Shown here piece after piece: positions 36,851 through 45,120 of a stretch of 64,000 bases of DNA. This stretch comes from Marivivens donghaensis. GTDB taxonomy: Bacteria; Pseudomonadota; Alphaproteobacteria; Rhodobacterales; Rhodobacteraceae. The position numbers and the translations under genes are program-made. The notes below the pieces were generated by a model. It searched no databases. It worked only from the letters and a program-made list of their open reading frames with translations, and was not told the origin of the DNA. How positions within the stretch are numbered: the first letter of the stretch is position 1; each line of letters starts with the position of its first letter. The DNA is taken from assembly GCF_011806565.1 (NCBI RefSeq), contig NZ_JAATOP010000011.1:44098-108097 (forward strand), written 5' to 3'.

Positions 36851-36883
36851 CGTTACCATGAATCTATTCTGGCAACGGTAACG
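36851..36883. promoter_or_regulatory. Inverted repeat upstream of the RTX gene
   Basis: CGTTACC at 36851-36857 and GGTAACG at 36877-36883 form a 7-bp inverted repeat spaced by 19 bases, just upstream of the RTX start. It might be an operator or a 5' leader hairpin. There is no further support. Confidence 0.25.
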
Positions 36884-36918
36884 GCGGCTCAATGGCCCAT
36901 TTGAGTCCCGTTATGCAA

Positions 36919-36947
36919 AAAGAGGGCCAGAACTATCCATCCTGGCC
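36919..36947 (-). terminator. Probable Rho-independent terminator of the DUF1244 gene
   Basis: Read on the minus strand, GGCCAG / CTGGCC with an 11-base loop is followed by CTCTTTTT, starting 13 bases after the DUF1244 stop. The 6-bp stem is short. Confidence 0.5.
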
Positions 36948-36959
36948 TAAAATCATAAA

Positions 36960-37277
36960 CTATTTTGCCGTGTCACCGACGTTGCGCGCGAAAGCCTCTT
37001 TGAATTCGGCTTGTTTGCCCGCGTCCGCTTCGGTCTGGTGCAGGTCGCGCCATTCCTCGAATGGCATTCCGTAGAAGATTTCTCGCGCTTGGGCCTTGTC
37101 CATTTCGATGCCGCGCTCGTTCGCGGCCTCTTGATACCAACGCGACAGGCAATTGCGGCAAAAGCCTGCGAGGTTCATCATGTCGATGTTCTGCACATCG
37201 GTGCGATTTTCCATCAGGTGTTCGCGCAGGGCGCGGAATGCTGCGGCTTCGAGTTCGATGCGCGTCTGGTCGTCCAT
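36960..37277 (-). CDS. DUF1244 family protein
   Basis: This 105-residue cytoplasmic protein is of the DUF1244 family, which is common in alphaproteobacteria and of unknown function. The conserved part is NIDMMNLAGFCRNCLSRWYQ with two Cys in a CRNC motif, followed by GIEMDKAQAREIFYGMPFEEW. The ATG at 37277 has an optimal AGGAGGAG site and was chosen over an in-frame upstream codon. Confidence 0.9.
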   Translation of the reverse strand: MDDQTRIELEAAAFRALREHLMENRTDVQNIDMMNLAGFCRNCLSRWYQEAANERGIEMDKAQAREIFYGMPFEEWRDLHQTEADAGKQAEFKEAFARNVGDTAK

Positions 37278-37426
37278 GATTACTCCTCCTGAAATGCCTT
37301 TTGGCGGTCTGCCGCTTAAGGATAACGTTCGTGACACTCTGTAAGGTAGGGATTTGAGGTCACATCTCTAGGCGGGTGGTGTCATATTTTCGTAGGTTCG
37401 AATAGTCTAGTTGAGGCCGAAGAGCT

Positions 37427-37448
37427 TTTGCGCAATAAGGGGCGCAAA
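37427..37448. promoter_or_regulatory. Inverted repeat in the pyruvate kinase promoter region
   Basis: TTTGCGC (37427-37433) and GCGCAAA (37442-37448) form a perfect 7-bp inverted repeat with an 8-base spacer, 54-75 bases before the pyk start. It could be a repressor site. It has no T-run and is not a terminator. Confidence 0.4.
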
Positions 37449-37453
37449 TGGTG

Positions 37454-37467
37454 CGTTAGCGTTAACG
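37454..37467. promoter_or_regulatory. LacI-type operator-like palindrome upstream of pyk
   Basis: CGTTA-GCGT-TAACG is a near-perfect palindrome 35-48 bases before the pyk start codon. It resembles operators of LacI-family sugar regulators with the TTAnCGnTAA core. In Rhodobacter the LacI-family regulator CceR controls glycolytic genes, so it is a candidate regulator. The match was made by eye. Confidence 0.45.
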
Positions 37468-37501
37468 GACCTTATCACACGGCAGATACGAGGACTTAGG
37501 G

Positions 37502-38947
37502 ATGAAACGTCACCGCAACGTAAAGATCGTTGCTACGCTGGGCCCGGCTTCCAGCAGCTACGAAATGATCCGCGCACTTCATGAGGCAGGAGCCGACGTG
37601 TTCCGCCTGAACATGAGCCACGGTGAGCACAGCGAGATCCAAGCGCGCTACGATATCATCCGTCAGGTCGAGAAAGACTGCGGCGGCGCGATCGGCATTC
37701 TCGCCGACCTTCAGGGACCGAAGCTGCGCGTCGGCGTTTTCAAAAACGGCGAAGAGATGCTAGAAGTCGGTCAGGACTTCCGCCTCGACCTCAAGGACGA
37801 AGAAGGCGACAGCACCCGAGTCAAACTTCCGCACAAGGAAATCTTCGACGCTCTCGAGCCGGGTGCGAACCTGCTGGTGAACGACGGTAAAATCCGCCTC
37901 AAGGTCAAAGACTGCGGCCGTGATTTCGCTGATTGCGAAGTTACCGTCGGCGGCATTATCTCGAACCGCAAGGGCGTGAACGTTCCTGACGTCGTGCTGC
38001 CGGTTCCCGCACTGTCGGACAAGGACCGCAAGGACCTCGAGTTCGTTTGTGGCCTCGGCGTCGACTGGCTGGCTCTGTCGTTCGTTCAGCGTCCGTCGGA
38101 CATGGAAGAAGCCCGCGCGCTGTGCAACGGTCGCGCTGCTATCCTCGCGAAAATCGAAAAGCCGGCCGCTGTCAAAGCATTCGACGACATTCTCGCAGTC
38201 TCCGACGGCATCATGGTTGCTCGTGGTGACCTTGGCGTCGAACTGCCGGTTGCCAACGTGCCGCCGATCCAGAAGCGCCTGATCCGCAAGTGCCGCGCTG
38301 CTGCCAAGCCGGTTATCGTTGCGACCCAGATGCTCGAATCGATGATCGAAAGCCCGATGCCGACCCGTGCGGAAGTTTCGGACGTTGCGACCGCGATTTA
38401 CGAAGGCGCAGACGCGATCATGCTTTCGGCAGAATCGGCCGCTGGTCAGTTCCCGGTCGAAGCTGTGACCACCATGAACAACGTCGCCAATGAAGTGGAA
38501 TCGGACCCGACCTACGTCGAGATCATCGAATCCCAGCGCCGTATCGCGCACGAGACCGTCGCCGACGGCATCGTTTCGGCGGCTCGCGAAATTGCTGAAA
38601 AGACCAAGATCGCCGCGATCTGCTGCTTCTCGCAGTCGGGTACCACGGCTCTGCTCGTGTCGCGTGAACGTCCGCGCGTTCCGATCATTGCCCTCACCAC
38701 GTTCGAGCGCACCGCGCGCCGTCTGTGCCTGAGCTGGGGTGTGAACACCGCGATGACCGACAGCGTTGACCGCTTCAAGTCGGCCGTCATCGGTGCGATC
38801 CGTGCAGCCAAGGCCGAAGGCTTCGCCGAAGAGTCGGATAAGATCATCGTCACCGCCGGTGTTCCGTTCAACACGCCGGGTTCGACGAACATCCTGCGCG
38901 TCGCTCCGTGCGAAGAACGTTTGATCCACAGCGCCGATAATGAGTAA
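37502..38947 (+). CDS. pyk: Pyruvate kinase
   Basis: Pyruvate kinase converts phosphoenolpyruvate and ADP to pyruvate and ATP at the end of glycolysis. The 481-residue protein has VKIVATLGPASSSYEMI, FRLNMSHGEH, the catalytic lysine region AAILAKIEKPAAVKAFDDIL, MVARGDLGVELPVANVP and KPVIVATQMLESMIESPMPT. A C-terminal domain (about 355-475) completes the usual layout. Two inverted repeats lie just upstream and probably control it. Confidence 0.97.
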   Translation: MKRHRNVKIVATLGPASSSYEMIRALHEAGADVFRLNMSHGEHSEIQARYDIIRQVEKDCGGAIGILADLQGPKLRVGVFKNGEEMLEVGQDFRLDLKDEEGDSTRVKLPHKEIFDALEPGANLLVNDGKIRLKVKDCGRDFADCEVTVGGIISNRKGVNVPDVVLPVPALSDKDRKDLEFVCGLGVDWLALSFVQRPSDMEEARALCNGRAAILAKIEKPAAVKAFDDILAVSDGIMVARGDLGVELPVANVPPIQKRLIRKCRAAAKPVIVATQMLESMIESPMPTRAEVSDVATAIYEGADAIMLSAESAAGQFPVEAVTTMNNVANEVESDPTYVEIIESQRRIAHETVADGIVSAAREIAEKTKIAAICCFSQSGTTALLVSRERPRVPIIALTTFERTARRLCLSWGVNTAMTDSVDRFKSAVIGAIRAAKAEGFAEESDKIIVTAGVPFNTPGSTNILRVAPCEERLIHSADNE

Positions 38948-38963
38948 GGTATCCTTATTCATT
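38939..38963 (+). other. Hairpin spanning the pyk stop codon
   Basis: AATGAGTAAGG and CCTTATTCATT pair over 11 positions with one G-T wobble and a TAT loop, covering the TAA stop at 38945-38947. There is no T-run, so it is more likely an mRNA-stabilising or coupling element than a terminator. Confidence 0.45.
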
Positions 38964-38976
38964 AGGTAATGTGGAT

Positions 38977-39195
38977 ATGGACACAGATTTATTACTGGTA
39001 GTTGGCCTGATTTTGCTAGGCCTCGCGCTCCCACCCATTGTGGGGGCGCTTTCCGAAGGAAGAGCTCCGAAGGCTGCATCGATCATGGTGTTCGCCGGAG
39101 GATCGTTGGTCGTTCTTGCCCTGAACAACCACACATACAAGCTGGATGAAGTGCCCGAAGCTTTTATGCGGGTCGTGGCGCGTTTCATCCACTAA
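38977..39195 (+). CDS. Small membrane protein downstream of pyk
   Basis: This 72-residue protein (a GTG two codons upstream is also possible) has two hydrophobic segments (about residues 4-22 and 34-48) with a short charged loop between them, GALSEGRAPKAAS. The C-terminal 25 residues are amphipathic. The family was not recognised. It starts 29 bases after pyk and could be read from the pyk transcript through the hairpin at the pyk stop. Confidence 0.65.
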   Translation: MDTDLLLVVGLILLGLALPPIVGALSEGRAPKAASIMVFAGGSLVVLALNNHTYKLDEVPEAFMRVVARFIH

Positions 39196-39200
39196 CGCTC

Positions 39201-39229
39201 TTGCCAAAATCGCCGAGCAGCCCTATACG
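39201..39229 (+). promoter_or_regulatory. Candidate rpmI-rplT promoter
   Basis: TTGCCA, 17 bases, TATACG is a good sigma70-type pair ending 77 bases before the rpmI start. A leader of about 70 bases would be made, which is room for ribosomal-protein autoregulation. Confidence 0.5.
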
Positions 39230-39305
39230 GCCCGCTCTAACCGTGTGACCGGCTCATGTGGCATGCCGAGTCGCGCGTAAACCGCACCTTCCGAAGGAGA
39301 CGGAA

Positions 39306-39506
39306 ATGCCCAAAATGAAGACTAAATCGAGCGCCAAAAAGCGCTTCAAAGTGACCGCGTCCGGCAAGGTCAAAGCTGGTCAGGCTGGCAAGCGCCACGG
39401 CATGATCAAACGCACCACGAAGTTCATCCGTGACGCTCGTGGCACCACGACGCTCTCCGCACCTGATGCGAAGATCGTCAAGTCCTACATGCCCTACGAC
39501 CGCTAA
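39306..39506 (+). CDS. rpmI: 50S ribosomal protein L35
   Basis: This 66-residue basic ribosomal protein has the family pattern [20 protein letters not shown] at the start and [18 protein letters not shown] in the middle. The ATG at 39306 has a GAAGGAG site about 9 bases upstream; the open frame continues further upstream without family similarity. rplT follows after 13 bases, the usual order. infC, often in front of it, is not here. Confidence 0.97.
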   Translation: MPKMKTKSSAKKRFKVTASGKVKAGQAGKRHGMIKRTTKFIRDARGTTTLSAPDAKIVKSYMPYDR

Positions 39507-39519
39507 GGAGGCCTGAACC

Positions 39520-39885
39520 ATGTCGCGCACCAAAGGTGGTACCGTCACTCATCGTCGTCACAAGAAGGTCCTTGACGCGGCCAAAGGTTATTATGACCGC
39601 CGCTCCCGCACCTTCAAAGTCGCTCGTCAGGCCGTAGACAAGGCCAACCAATATGCGACCCGCGACCGTAAGACCCGCAAGCGTAATTTCCGCGCTCTGT
39701 GGATCCAGCGTATCAACGCTGCTGTCCGTGCATATGACGAATCGCTGACCTACTCGAAGTTCATCAACGGTCTGGCCAAAGCCGGTATCGAAGTTGACCG
39801 TAAGGTACTTGCTGATCTGGCCGTCCACGAGCCGGAAGCATTTAACGCCATCGCTGAAAAGGCACGCGCCGCTCTGGCCGCCTAA
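39520..39885 (+). CDS. rplT: 50S ribosomal protein L20
   Basis: This 121-residue protein binds 23S rRNA early in large-subunit assembly and in many bacteria represses its own operon. The family segments [38 protein letters not shown] and SYSKF-like [19 protein letters not shown] are present. An AGGAGG site lies upstream of the ATG. Confidence 0.97.
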   Translation: MSRTKGGTVTHRRHKKVLDAAKGYYDRRSRTFKVARQAVDKANQYATRDRKTRKRNFRALWIQRINAAVRAYDESLTYSKFINGLAKAGIEVDRKVLADLAVHEPEAFNAIAEKARAALAA

Positions 39886-39908
39886 TCACTCGCGTTAGCA
39901 CACGATTG

Positions 39909-39937
39909 AAAAGGCCGTCCTGCGGGGCGGCCTTTTT
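39909..39937 (+). terminator. Rho-independent terminator of rpmI-rplT
   Basis: A 12-bp stem including one G-T pair (AAAAGGCCGTCC with GGGGCGGCCTTTT, TGCG loop) runs into a T tract, 24 bases after rplT. Confidence 0.88.
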
Positions 39938-40027
39938 CTTTGCCCGCAGCCCAGCTTAAGGCGCAATGCTTGTGCCTTCGGGGTAGGCGGGGTAATTGCA
40001 AGCCAAGCAAGTTGCAAAGGGCATGTC

Positions 40028-41098
40028 ATGGACGACCTGAAAGCCAAATATCTGGACCTGATTGCCAATGCCTCGGACGAGGCGGCCATCGAAGAAGTCC
40101 GTCTTGCCGCCGTTGGCAAGAAGGGTGAAGTAAGCCTCAAGATGCGTGAGCTGGGCAAGATGACGCCCGAAGAACGGCAGGTCGCCGGTCCCGCTCTGAA
40201 CGCGCTGAAGGACGAGATCAACGCCGCGCTGACCGCCAAGAAAACTGCGCTGGCCGATGCCGCGCTGGAAGAGCGTCTGAAGTCCGAATGGCTCGACGTC
40301 ACGCTGCCGTCGCGCCACGCACGTCAAGGCACGGTCCACCCCATCAGCCAAGTGACCGAAGAGGTCATGGCGATCTTCGCGGACATGGGCTTCACCGTGG
40401 CCGAAGGCCCCCAGATCGAAAGCGACTGGTACAACTTCGACGCCCTGAACATCCCGAGCCACCACTCGGCCCGCGCTGAGATGGACACCTTCTATATGAA
40501 GACGCCGGAAGGTTCGAACGACGCGCCGCCGGTGCTGCGCACGCACACCTCGCCGGTACAGATCCGTGCGCTGGAAAAGAACGGCGCCCCGATCCGCGTG
40601 ATCGCGCCGGGCCGCGTTTATCGCGCCGACTACGACCAGACCCATACCCCGATGTTCAATCAGGTCGAGGGCCTCGCCATCGGCAAGGACATCAGCATGG
40701 CGAACCTGAAGTGGGTGCTTGAGGAATTCCTCTCGGCCTTCTTCGGCAAGCGCGTGAAGACCCGTTTCCGCGCCTCGCACTTCCCGTTCACCGAGCCGTC
40801 GGCAGAAGTCGACGTGCAGTGCAAATGGGAAGACGGCAAGGTCACCGTTGGTGAGGGCGATGATTGGCTCGAAATCCTCGGCTCCGGCATGGTGCACCCG
40901 AAGGTTCTGGAAGCCGCCGGCGTCGATCCGAACGAAGGGCAGGGCTTTGCCTTCGGTATCGGCATCGACCGTATCGCCATGCTGAAGTACGGCATCCCCG
41001 ATCTGCGCGCCTTCTTTGACAGCGATCTGCGCTGGCTGCGCCACTACGGTTTCTCTGCCCTCGACGTGCCGACCCTGCACGGCGGTCTGAGCCGCTAA
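40028..41098 (+). CDS. pheS: Phenylalanine-tRNA ligase alpha subunit
   Basis: PheS carries the catalytic core of the (alpha-beta)2 phenylalanyl-tRNA synthetase. The 356-residue protein has the N-terminal coiled coil (about residues 1-85), class II motif 2 as [22 protein letters not shown], the Phe-specific [18 protein letters not shown], and motif 3 as [18 protein letters not shown]. The pheT gene starts 12 bases downstream. Confidence 0.97.
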   Translation: MDDLKAKYLDLIANASDEAAIEEVRLAAVGKKGEVSLKMRELGKMTPEERQVAGPALNALKDEINAALTAKKTALADAALEERLKSEWLDVTLPSRHARQGTVHPISQVTEEVMAIFADMGFTVAEGPQIESDWYNFDALNIPSHHSARAEMDTFYMKTPEGSNDAPPVLRTHTSPVQIRALEKNGAPIRVIAPGRVYRADYDQTHTPMFNQVEGLAIGKDISMANLKWVLEEFLSAFFGKRVKTRFRASHFPFTEPSAEVDVQCKWEDGKVTVGEGDDWLEILGSGMVHPKVLEAAGVDPNEGQGFAFGIGIDRIAMLKYGIPDLRAFFDSDLRWLRHYGFSALDVPTLHGGLSR

Positions 41099-41110
41099 GG
41101 AGATATTACG

Positions 41111-43507
41111 ATGAAATTCACTCTTTCCTGGCTCAAGAAGCACCTCGATACTGATGCGTCGCTGACCGAAATCGAAGAAGCCCTGACCGATCTCGGCCTC
41201 GAAGTCGAAGGCGTCGAGAACCCCGCCGATGCGCTGAAAACCTTCACCATCGCCAAAGTCACCAGCGCAGAGCAGCACCCCGACGCCGACCGTCTGCGCG
41301 TCTGCAAGGTCGCTTCGGACGAAGGCGAAGTGCAGATCGTCTGCGGCGCACCAAACGCCCGCGAAGGCATCACTGTCGTTCTGGCCAAGCCGGGCGACTA
41401 CGTTCCGGGTATCGACGTCACGCTCAGCGTCGGCAACATCCGCGGCGTCGAAAGCCGCGGCATGATGTGTTCCGAGCGCGAGCTGGAACTGTCGGACGAG
41501 CACAACGGCATCATCGAACTTTCCTCGGGCGAAGTCGGCCAGACCTTCGTTGACTGGCTTGCGCAGAACGACCCGTCGAAGATCGAACCGGTTATCGAGA
41601 TCGCCATCACGCCGAACCGCGGTGACGCTCTTGGAGTTCGCGGCATCGCGCGCGACCTTGCTGCACGTGGTCTGGGCAAGCTCAAGCCGCTATCGGTCGA
41701 GCCGGTTCAGGCTTCGTTCAAATCGGAAATCGACGTCACCATCGACGACGACACGCTGGACGGCTGCCCGCTGTTCTGTGGTCGCCTGATCAAAGGCGTG
41801 AAGAACGGCCCGTCGCCGCAGTGGCTTCAGGACCGTCTGACCGCTATCGGCCTGCGCCCGATCTCGTTCCTCGTGGACGTGACGAACTTCTACACCTACG
41901 ACCTGAACCGCCCGCTGCACGTCTTTGACGCGGACAAGGTAAACGGCAACCTGCGCGTTCACCGCGCTGCGGGTGGTGAAGAGATTATTGCGCTCGACGA
42001 AAAGAGCTACACCATTCCTGTCGGCACCATGATCATCTCCGATGACACCGGTGTTGAAAGCATCGCGGGCATCATGGGCGGCGAACTCACCGGCTGCACC
42101 GACGAGACGGTCAACGTCTTCGTCGAAAGCGCATGGTGGGATCCGATCCAGATCGCCTACGCGGGCCGTGCGCTGAAGATCAACTCCGACGCCCGCTACC
42201 GTTTCGAACGCGGCGTCGATCCGGAATTTACGCCCGAGGGCCTCGAACATGCGGTGCGCATGATCGTCGACATCGCGGGCGGTGAGGCGTCCGAACTGGT
42301 CCAAGCCGGTGCCGTTCCGGATCACAGCCGTGCCTACAAACTGGATTCGAAGCGCGTGCAGAGCCTCGTTGGCATGGACATCCCCGAAAGCGAACAGCGT
42401 CAGACGCTGACCGCGCTCGGTTTCCGTATGGAAAAGGATATGGCGCACGTGCCGTCGTGGCGTCCGGACGTTCAGGGCGAAGCTGACCTCGTCGAGGAAG
42501 TCGCCCGCATTGCGTCGCTGACGAAACTCGAAGGCAAGCCGCTATCGCGTGCCTCGGCAGGCGTGCCGAAGCCGGTTCTGACCCCGATGCAGGTGCGCAC
42601 CTCGACTGGCCGCCGCACCGCTGCGTCGCTCGGTTACAACGAGTGCGTCACCTATTCGTTCATCGACGAAGCGGCCGACAAACTGTTCGGCGGCGGCACC
42701 GATGTGACCCGTCTGGAGAACCCGATCTCGTCCGACATGAGCCACATGCGTTCGGACCTGCTGCCGGGGCTGCTGCGTGCTGCTGCTCGCAATCAGGCGC
42801 GCGGTATTTCGGATCTGGCGCTGTTCGAGGTTGGCCATGTCTTCCAAGGCGTAGAGCCGAACCAACAGAACCTGCAAATTGCAGGTATCCTCGTTGGTCG
42901 CACTGGCCCCAAGGACGTCCACGGCGCATCGCGTCCGGTCGATCTTTATGACGCCAAGGCCGATGCCGAGGCGATCCTTGCGGCTATCGGCGCTCCGGCA
43001 AAGATGCAGATCATGCGCGGCGGTCCGGATTGGTTCCACCCCGGTCGTCACGGTCGCTTCTGCCTCGGTCCGAAGAAAACGCTCGGCATCTTCGGTGAGC
43101 TTCACCCGAAGATCATCAGCGAGTTCGATCTTAAGGGGCCGGTCGTGGCCTTCACGATCTTCCCGCAGGACATCCCGCTGCCGAAGAACGCGACCTCCAG
43201 CCGTCCGGCCATGGACATCTCCGAACTGCAAGCGGTCGAGCGTGATTTTGCGTTCATCGTCGATGCGGATGTCGAGGCGCTGACGCTGGTCAACGCCGCT
43301 GCCGGTGCCGACAAGGCGCTGATCGAAGAGGTTCGCGTGTTCGACGAATTCATCGGTGGCAGCCTCGGCGAAGGTAAGAAATCGCTTGCGATTACTGTCC
43401 GCCTCCAGCCCAAAGATGCGACGCTGAAGGACAAGGATATCGAGGCCGTAGGTGCCAAGATCATCGAGAAAGTGACTAAGGCGACGGGCGGCACGCTCCG
43501 AGGCTAA
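41111..43507 (+). CDS. pheT: Phenylalanine-tRNA ligase beta subunit
   Basis: PheT is the 798-residue editing and tRNA-binding subunit. Domains in order are an N-terminal tRNA-binding EMAP/OB fold (about 40-150; VTSAEQHPDADRLRVCKV), the B3/B4 editing domain (about 210-390), the B5 domain, the catalytic-like domain, and the C-terminal ferredoxin-like anticodon-binding domain (about 705-798; PAMDISELQAVERDFAFIVD). It has a GGAGAT site upstream. Confidence 0.97.
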   Translation: MKFTLSWLKKHLDTDASLTEIEEALTDLGLEVEGVENPADALKTFTIAKVTSAEQHPDADRLRVCKVASDEGEVQIVCGAPNAREGITVVLAKPGDYVPGIDVTLSVGNIRGVESRGMMCSERELELSDEHNGIIELSSGEVGQTFVDWLAQNDPSKIEPVIEIAITPNRGDALGVRGIARDLAARGLGKLKPLSVEPVQASFKSEIDVTIDDDTLDGCPLFCGRLIKGVKNGPSPQWLQDRLTAIGLRPISFLVDVTNFYTYDLNRPLHVFDADKVNGNLRVHRAAGGEEIIALDEKSYTIPVGTMIISDDTGVESIAGIMGGELTGCTDETVNVFVESAWWDPIQIAYAGRALKINSDARYRFERGVDPEFTPEGLEHAVRMIVDIAGGEASELVQAGAVPDHSRAYKLDSKRVQSLVGMDIPESEQRQTLTALGFRMEKDMAHVPSWRPDVQGEADLVEEVARIASLTKLEGKPLSRASAGVPKPVLTPMQVRTSTGRRTAASLGYNECVTYSFIDEAADKLFGGGTDVTRLENPISSDMSHMRSDLLPGLLRAAARNQARGISDLALFEVGHVFQGVEPNQQNLQIAGILVGRTGPKDVHGASRPVDLYDAKADAEAILAAIGAPAKMQIMRGGPDWFHPGRHGRFCLGPKKTLGIFGELHPKIISEFDLKGPVVAFTIFPQDIPLPKNATSSRPAMDISELQAVERDFAFIVDADVEALTLVNAAAGADKALIEEVRVFDEFIGGSLGEGKKSLAITVRLQPKDATLKDKDIEAVGAKIIEKVTKATGGTLRG

Positions 43508-43513
43508 GACTAG

Positions 43514-43542
43514 AAAGGGCGGTTCAACGAGCCGCCCTTTTT
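43514..43542. terminator. Rho-independent terminator after pheT
   Basis: A 9-bp stem (aaagggcgg / ccgcccttt) with a T-run lies between the pheT stop and the stop of the convergent ABC permease gene. Confidence 0.85.
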
Positions 43543-43544
43543 CG

Positions 43545-44300
43545 TTATGACTGGGGCCGTTCGGCCCATCCGGCAAATATCTTCTCCAGCGCGACAACCG
43601 CGTAGTAGAGGAGTATGCCGAGCACCGCCAAGGCGATCAGGACGGCGAACATCAACGGATAGTTCGCGTTGGTTTCTCCCGACTTGAAGAGCGCACCGAG
43701 CCCGCGTCCGTGCGGGGATACAATCTCGACCAGATTGGTGCCGATGAAAGCCAGCGTGACCGCGACCTTCAGTGCGCCGAAGAATTCGGGCAGCGTTTTC
43801 GGCAGCGCGATTTTCCAGAAAATCGTCATTTTCGACGCGCCAAGCGCCCGTAGGATGTCGCGGTATTCGGGTTCCAGTGTCGACAGGCCAATGCCCACCG
43901 AGACGGCAATCGGGAAGAAGCTGATCAGGAACGCCATCAGCACCGTGTTGAAATCGTGCTGGCCAATGAAAATCAGCGCGATGACAGGGACGAGCGTCGC
44001 CTTGGGCACCGCGTTGAAGCCGACGAGCAGCGGGTAGAGCGCATCGCGGGCCGTTCGCGAAAAGCCCATGATCATGCCGATCAGCGTGCCCACGACGACC
44101 GCGATCAGCAGGCCGACGACCGTCCGCCAGAGCGTCTGCCAGCCCATGACAAGGAATAGCTTCCAGAAGCGGGCGTAAGCTTCGGGCAGGTCCGAGGGCG
44201 ATGCCATGACGTAGTTCGGCCAGTCGTTGACCCAGACGATGAACTCCCACAGCAGCAGGAACACCACGATTGCGATAAGCGGAGTGAGGATCTTACGCAT
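43545..44300 (-). CDS. ABC transporter permease, NitT/TauT type
   Basis: This 251-residue inner-membrane permease of the SsuC/TauC/ThiX group has about six hydrophobic helices. The permease signature is seen as RALGASKMTIFWKIALPKTLPEFFGALKVA, the EAA loop that contacts the ATPase. The ATG at 44300 has a GGAGGAA site and starts MRKILTPLIAI; the longer open frame is not needed. It overlaps the ATPase gene by 8 bases. The substrate is discussed at the binding-protein gene. Confidence 0.92.
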   Translation of the reverse strand: MRKILTPLIAIVVFLLLWEFIVWVNDWPNYVMASPSDLPEAYARFWKLFLVMGWQTLWRTVVGLLIAVVVGTLIGMIMGFSRTARDALYPLLVGFNAVPKATLVPVIALIFIGQHDFNTVLMAFLISFFPIAVSVGIGLSTLEPEYRDILRALGASKMTIFWKIALPKTLPEFFGALKVAVTLAFIGTNLVEIVSPHGRGLGALFKSGETNANYPLMFAVLIALAVLGILLYYAVVALEKIFAGWAERPQS

Positions 44301-45081
44301 GTGTTTCCTCCCGCCCTTGAGCGATGCGGATCTGGTCGCGGAGCGTGTGCAGCATTTGGCCCGCCTGCTGTTCATAGAGCACATCAATGGTCCGGTCCGC
44401 AGGCAGCGTCACGTCGAGCACGTATTGGGTGCGGGCAGGGCGGCCCGACAGCACGACCACCTGATCACCGAGGAACACACTTTCGCGCAGGTCGTGGGTG
44501 ATCAGCACGCATGTGAACGGTTCCTTGGCGCGAAGGTCACGCATTGTCTGCCACAGGTCTTCACGCGTGAAGTTGTCGAGCGCGCCGAAGGGTTCGTCCA
44601 TGATCAACACTTGAGGCTTATGAACGATGGCACGGCAGAGCGAAGCGCGTTGGCGCATCCCGCCTGACAATTCGCTGGGGCGCTTATGCTCGAAACCGGC
44701 GAGGCCGACGAGCTCCAGCAGCTCCATAGCGCGCTTTTCGCGGTCGGCTTTTGACATCGACGGCGCAACGATTTCCAGCGGCAGCATGACGTTCTGCATG
44801 ATCGTCCGCCACTCGAGCATAACGGGGTTCTGAAACGCCATCCCGACCGTCTTGCGCGGGGACTTTACCAGCTCGCCGTGGAGCCAGACCTCGCCGCTGT
44901 CGGGCTTCATGAGGCCGGTCACAAGGCGGGTGAGGGTGGACTTGCCGCAGCCGGAAGGTCCGACGACAGCGCAGAATTCGCCCTCCGGCACCGATAGATC
45001 GAGGCCGTCGAGCACGGGGAGCGGTCCATTCGCCGTTTGGTAGGCGTGATGGACGTCTTTGATTTCGATAAGGTTCGTCAT
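44293..45081 (-). CDS. ABC transporter ATP-binding protein, NitT/TauT type
   Basis: This 262-residue ATPase has Walker A GPSGCGKSTLTR, Q-loop GMAFQNPVMLEWRT, signature LSGGMRQRASLCRA, Walker B VLIMDEPFGALD and H-loop LITHDLRESVFLGD. These place it among the SsuB/TauB-like ATPases for sulfonates, nitrate, or pyrimidine precursors. It lies between the binding-protein and permease genes, in one minus-strand operon. Confidence 0.93.
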   Translation of the reverse strand: MTNLIEIKDVHHAYQTANGPLPVLDGLDLSVPEGEFCAVVGPSGCGKSTLTRLVTGLMKPDSGEVWLHGELVKSPRKTVGMAFQNPVMLEWRTIMQNVMLPLEIVAPSMSKADREKRAMELLELVGLAGFEHKRPSELSGGMRQRASLCRAIVHKPQVLIMDEPFGALDNFTREDLWQTMRDLRAKEPFTCVLITHDLRESVFLGDQVVVLSGRPARTQYVLDVTLPADRTIDVLYEQQAGQMLHTLRDQIRIAQGREETHA

Positions 45082-45120
45082 TCAGGGGAGGCCCCCGCCG
45101 CGTGGACGGGGGCAACCATC

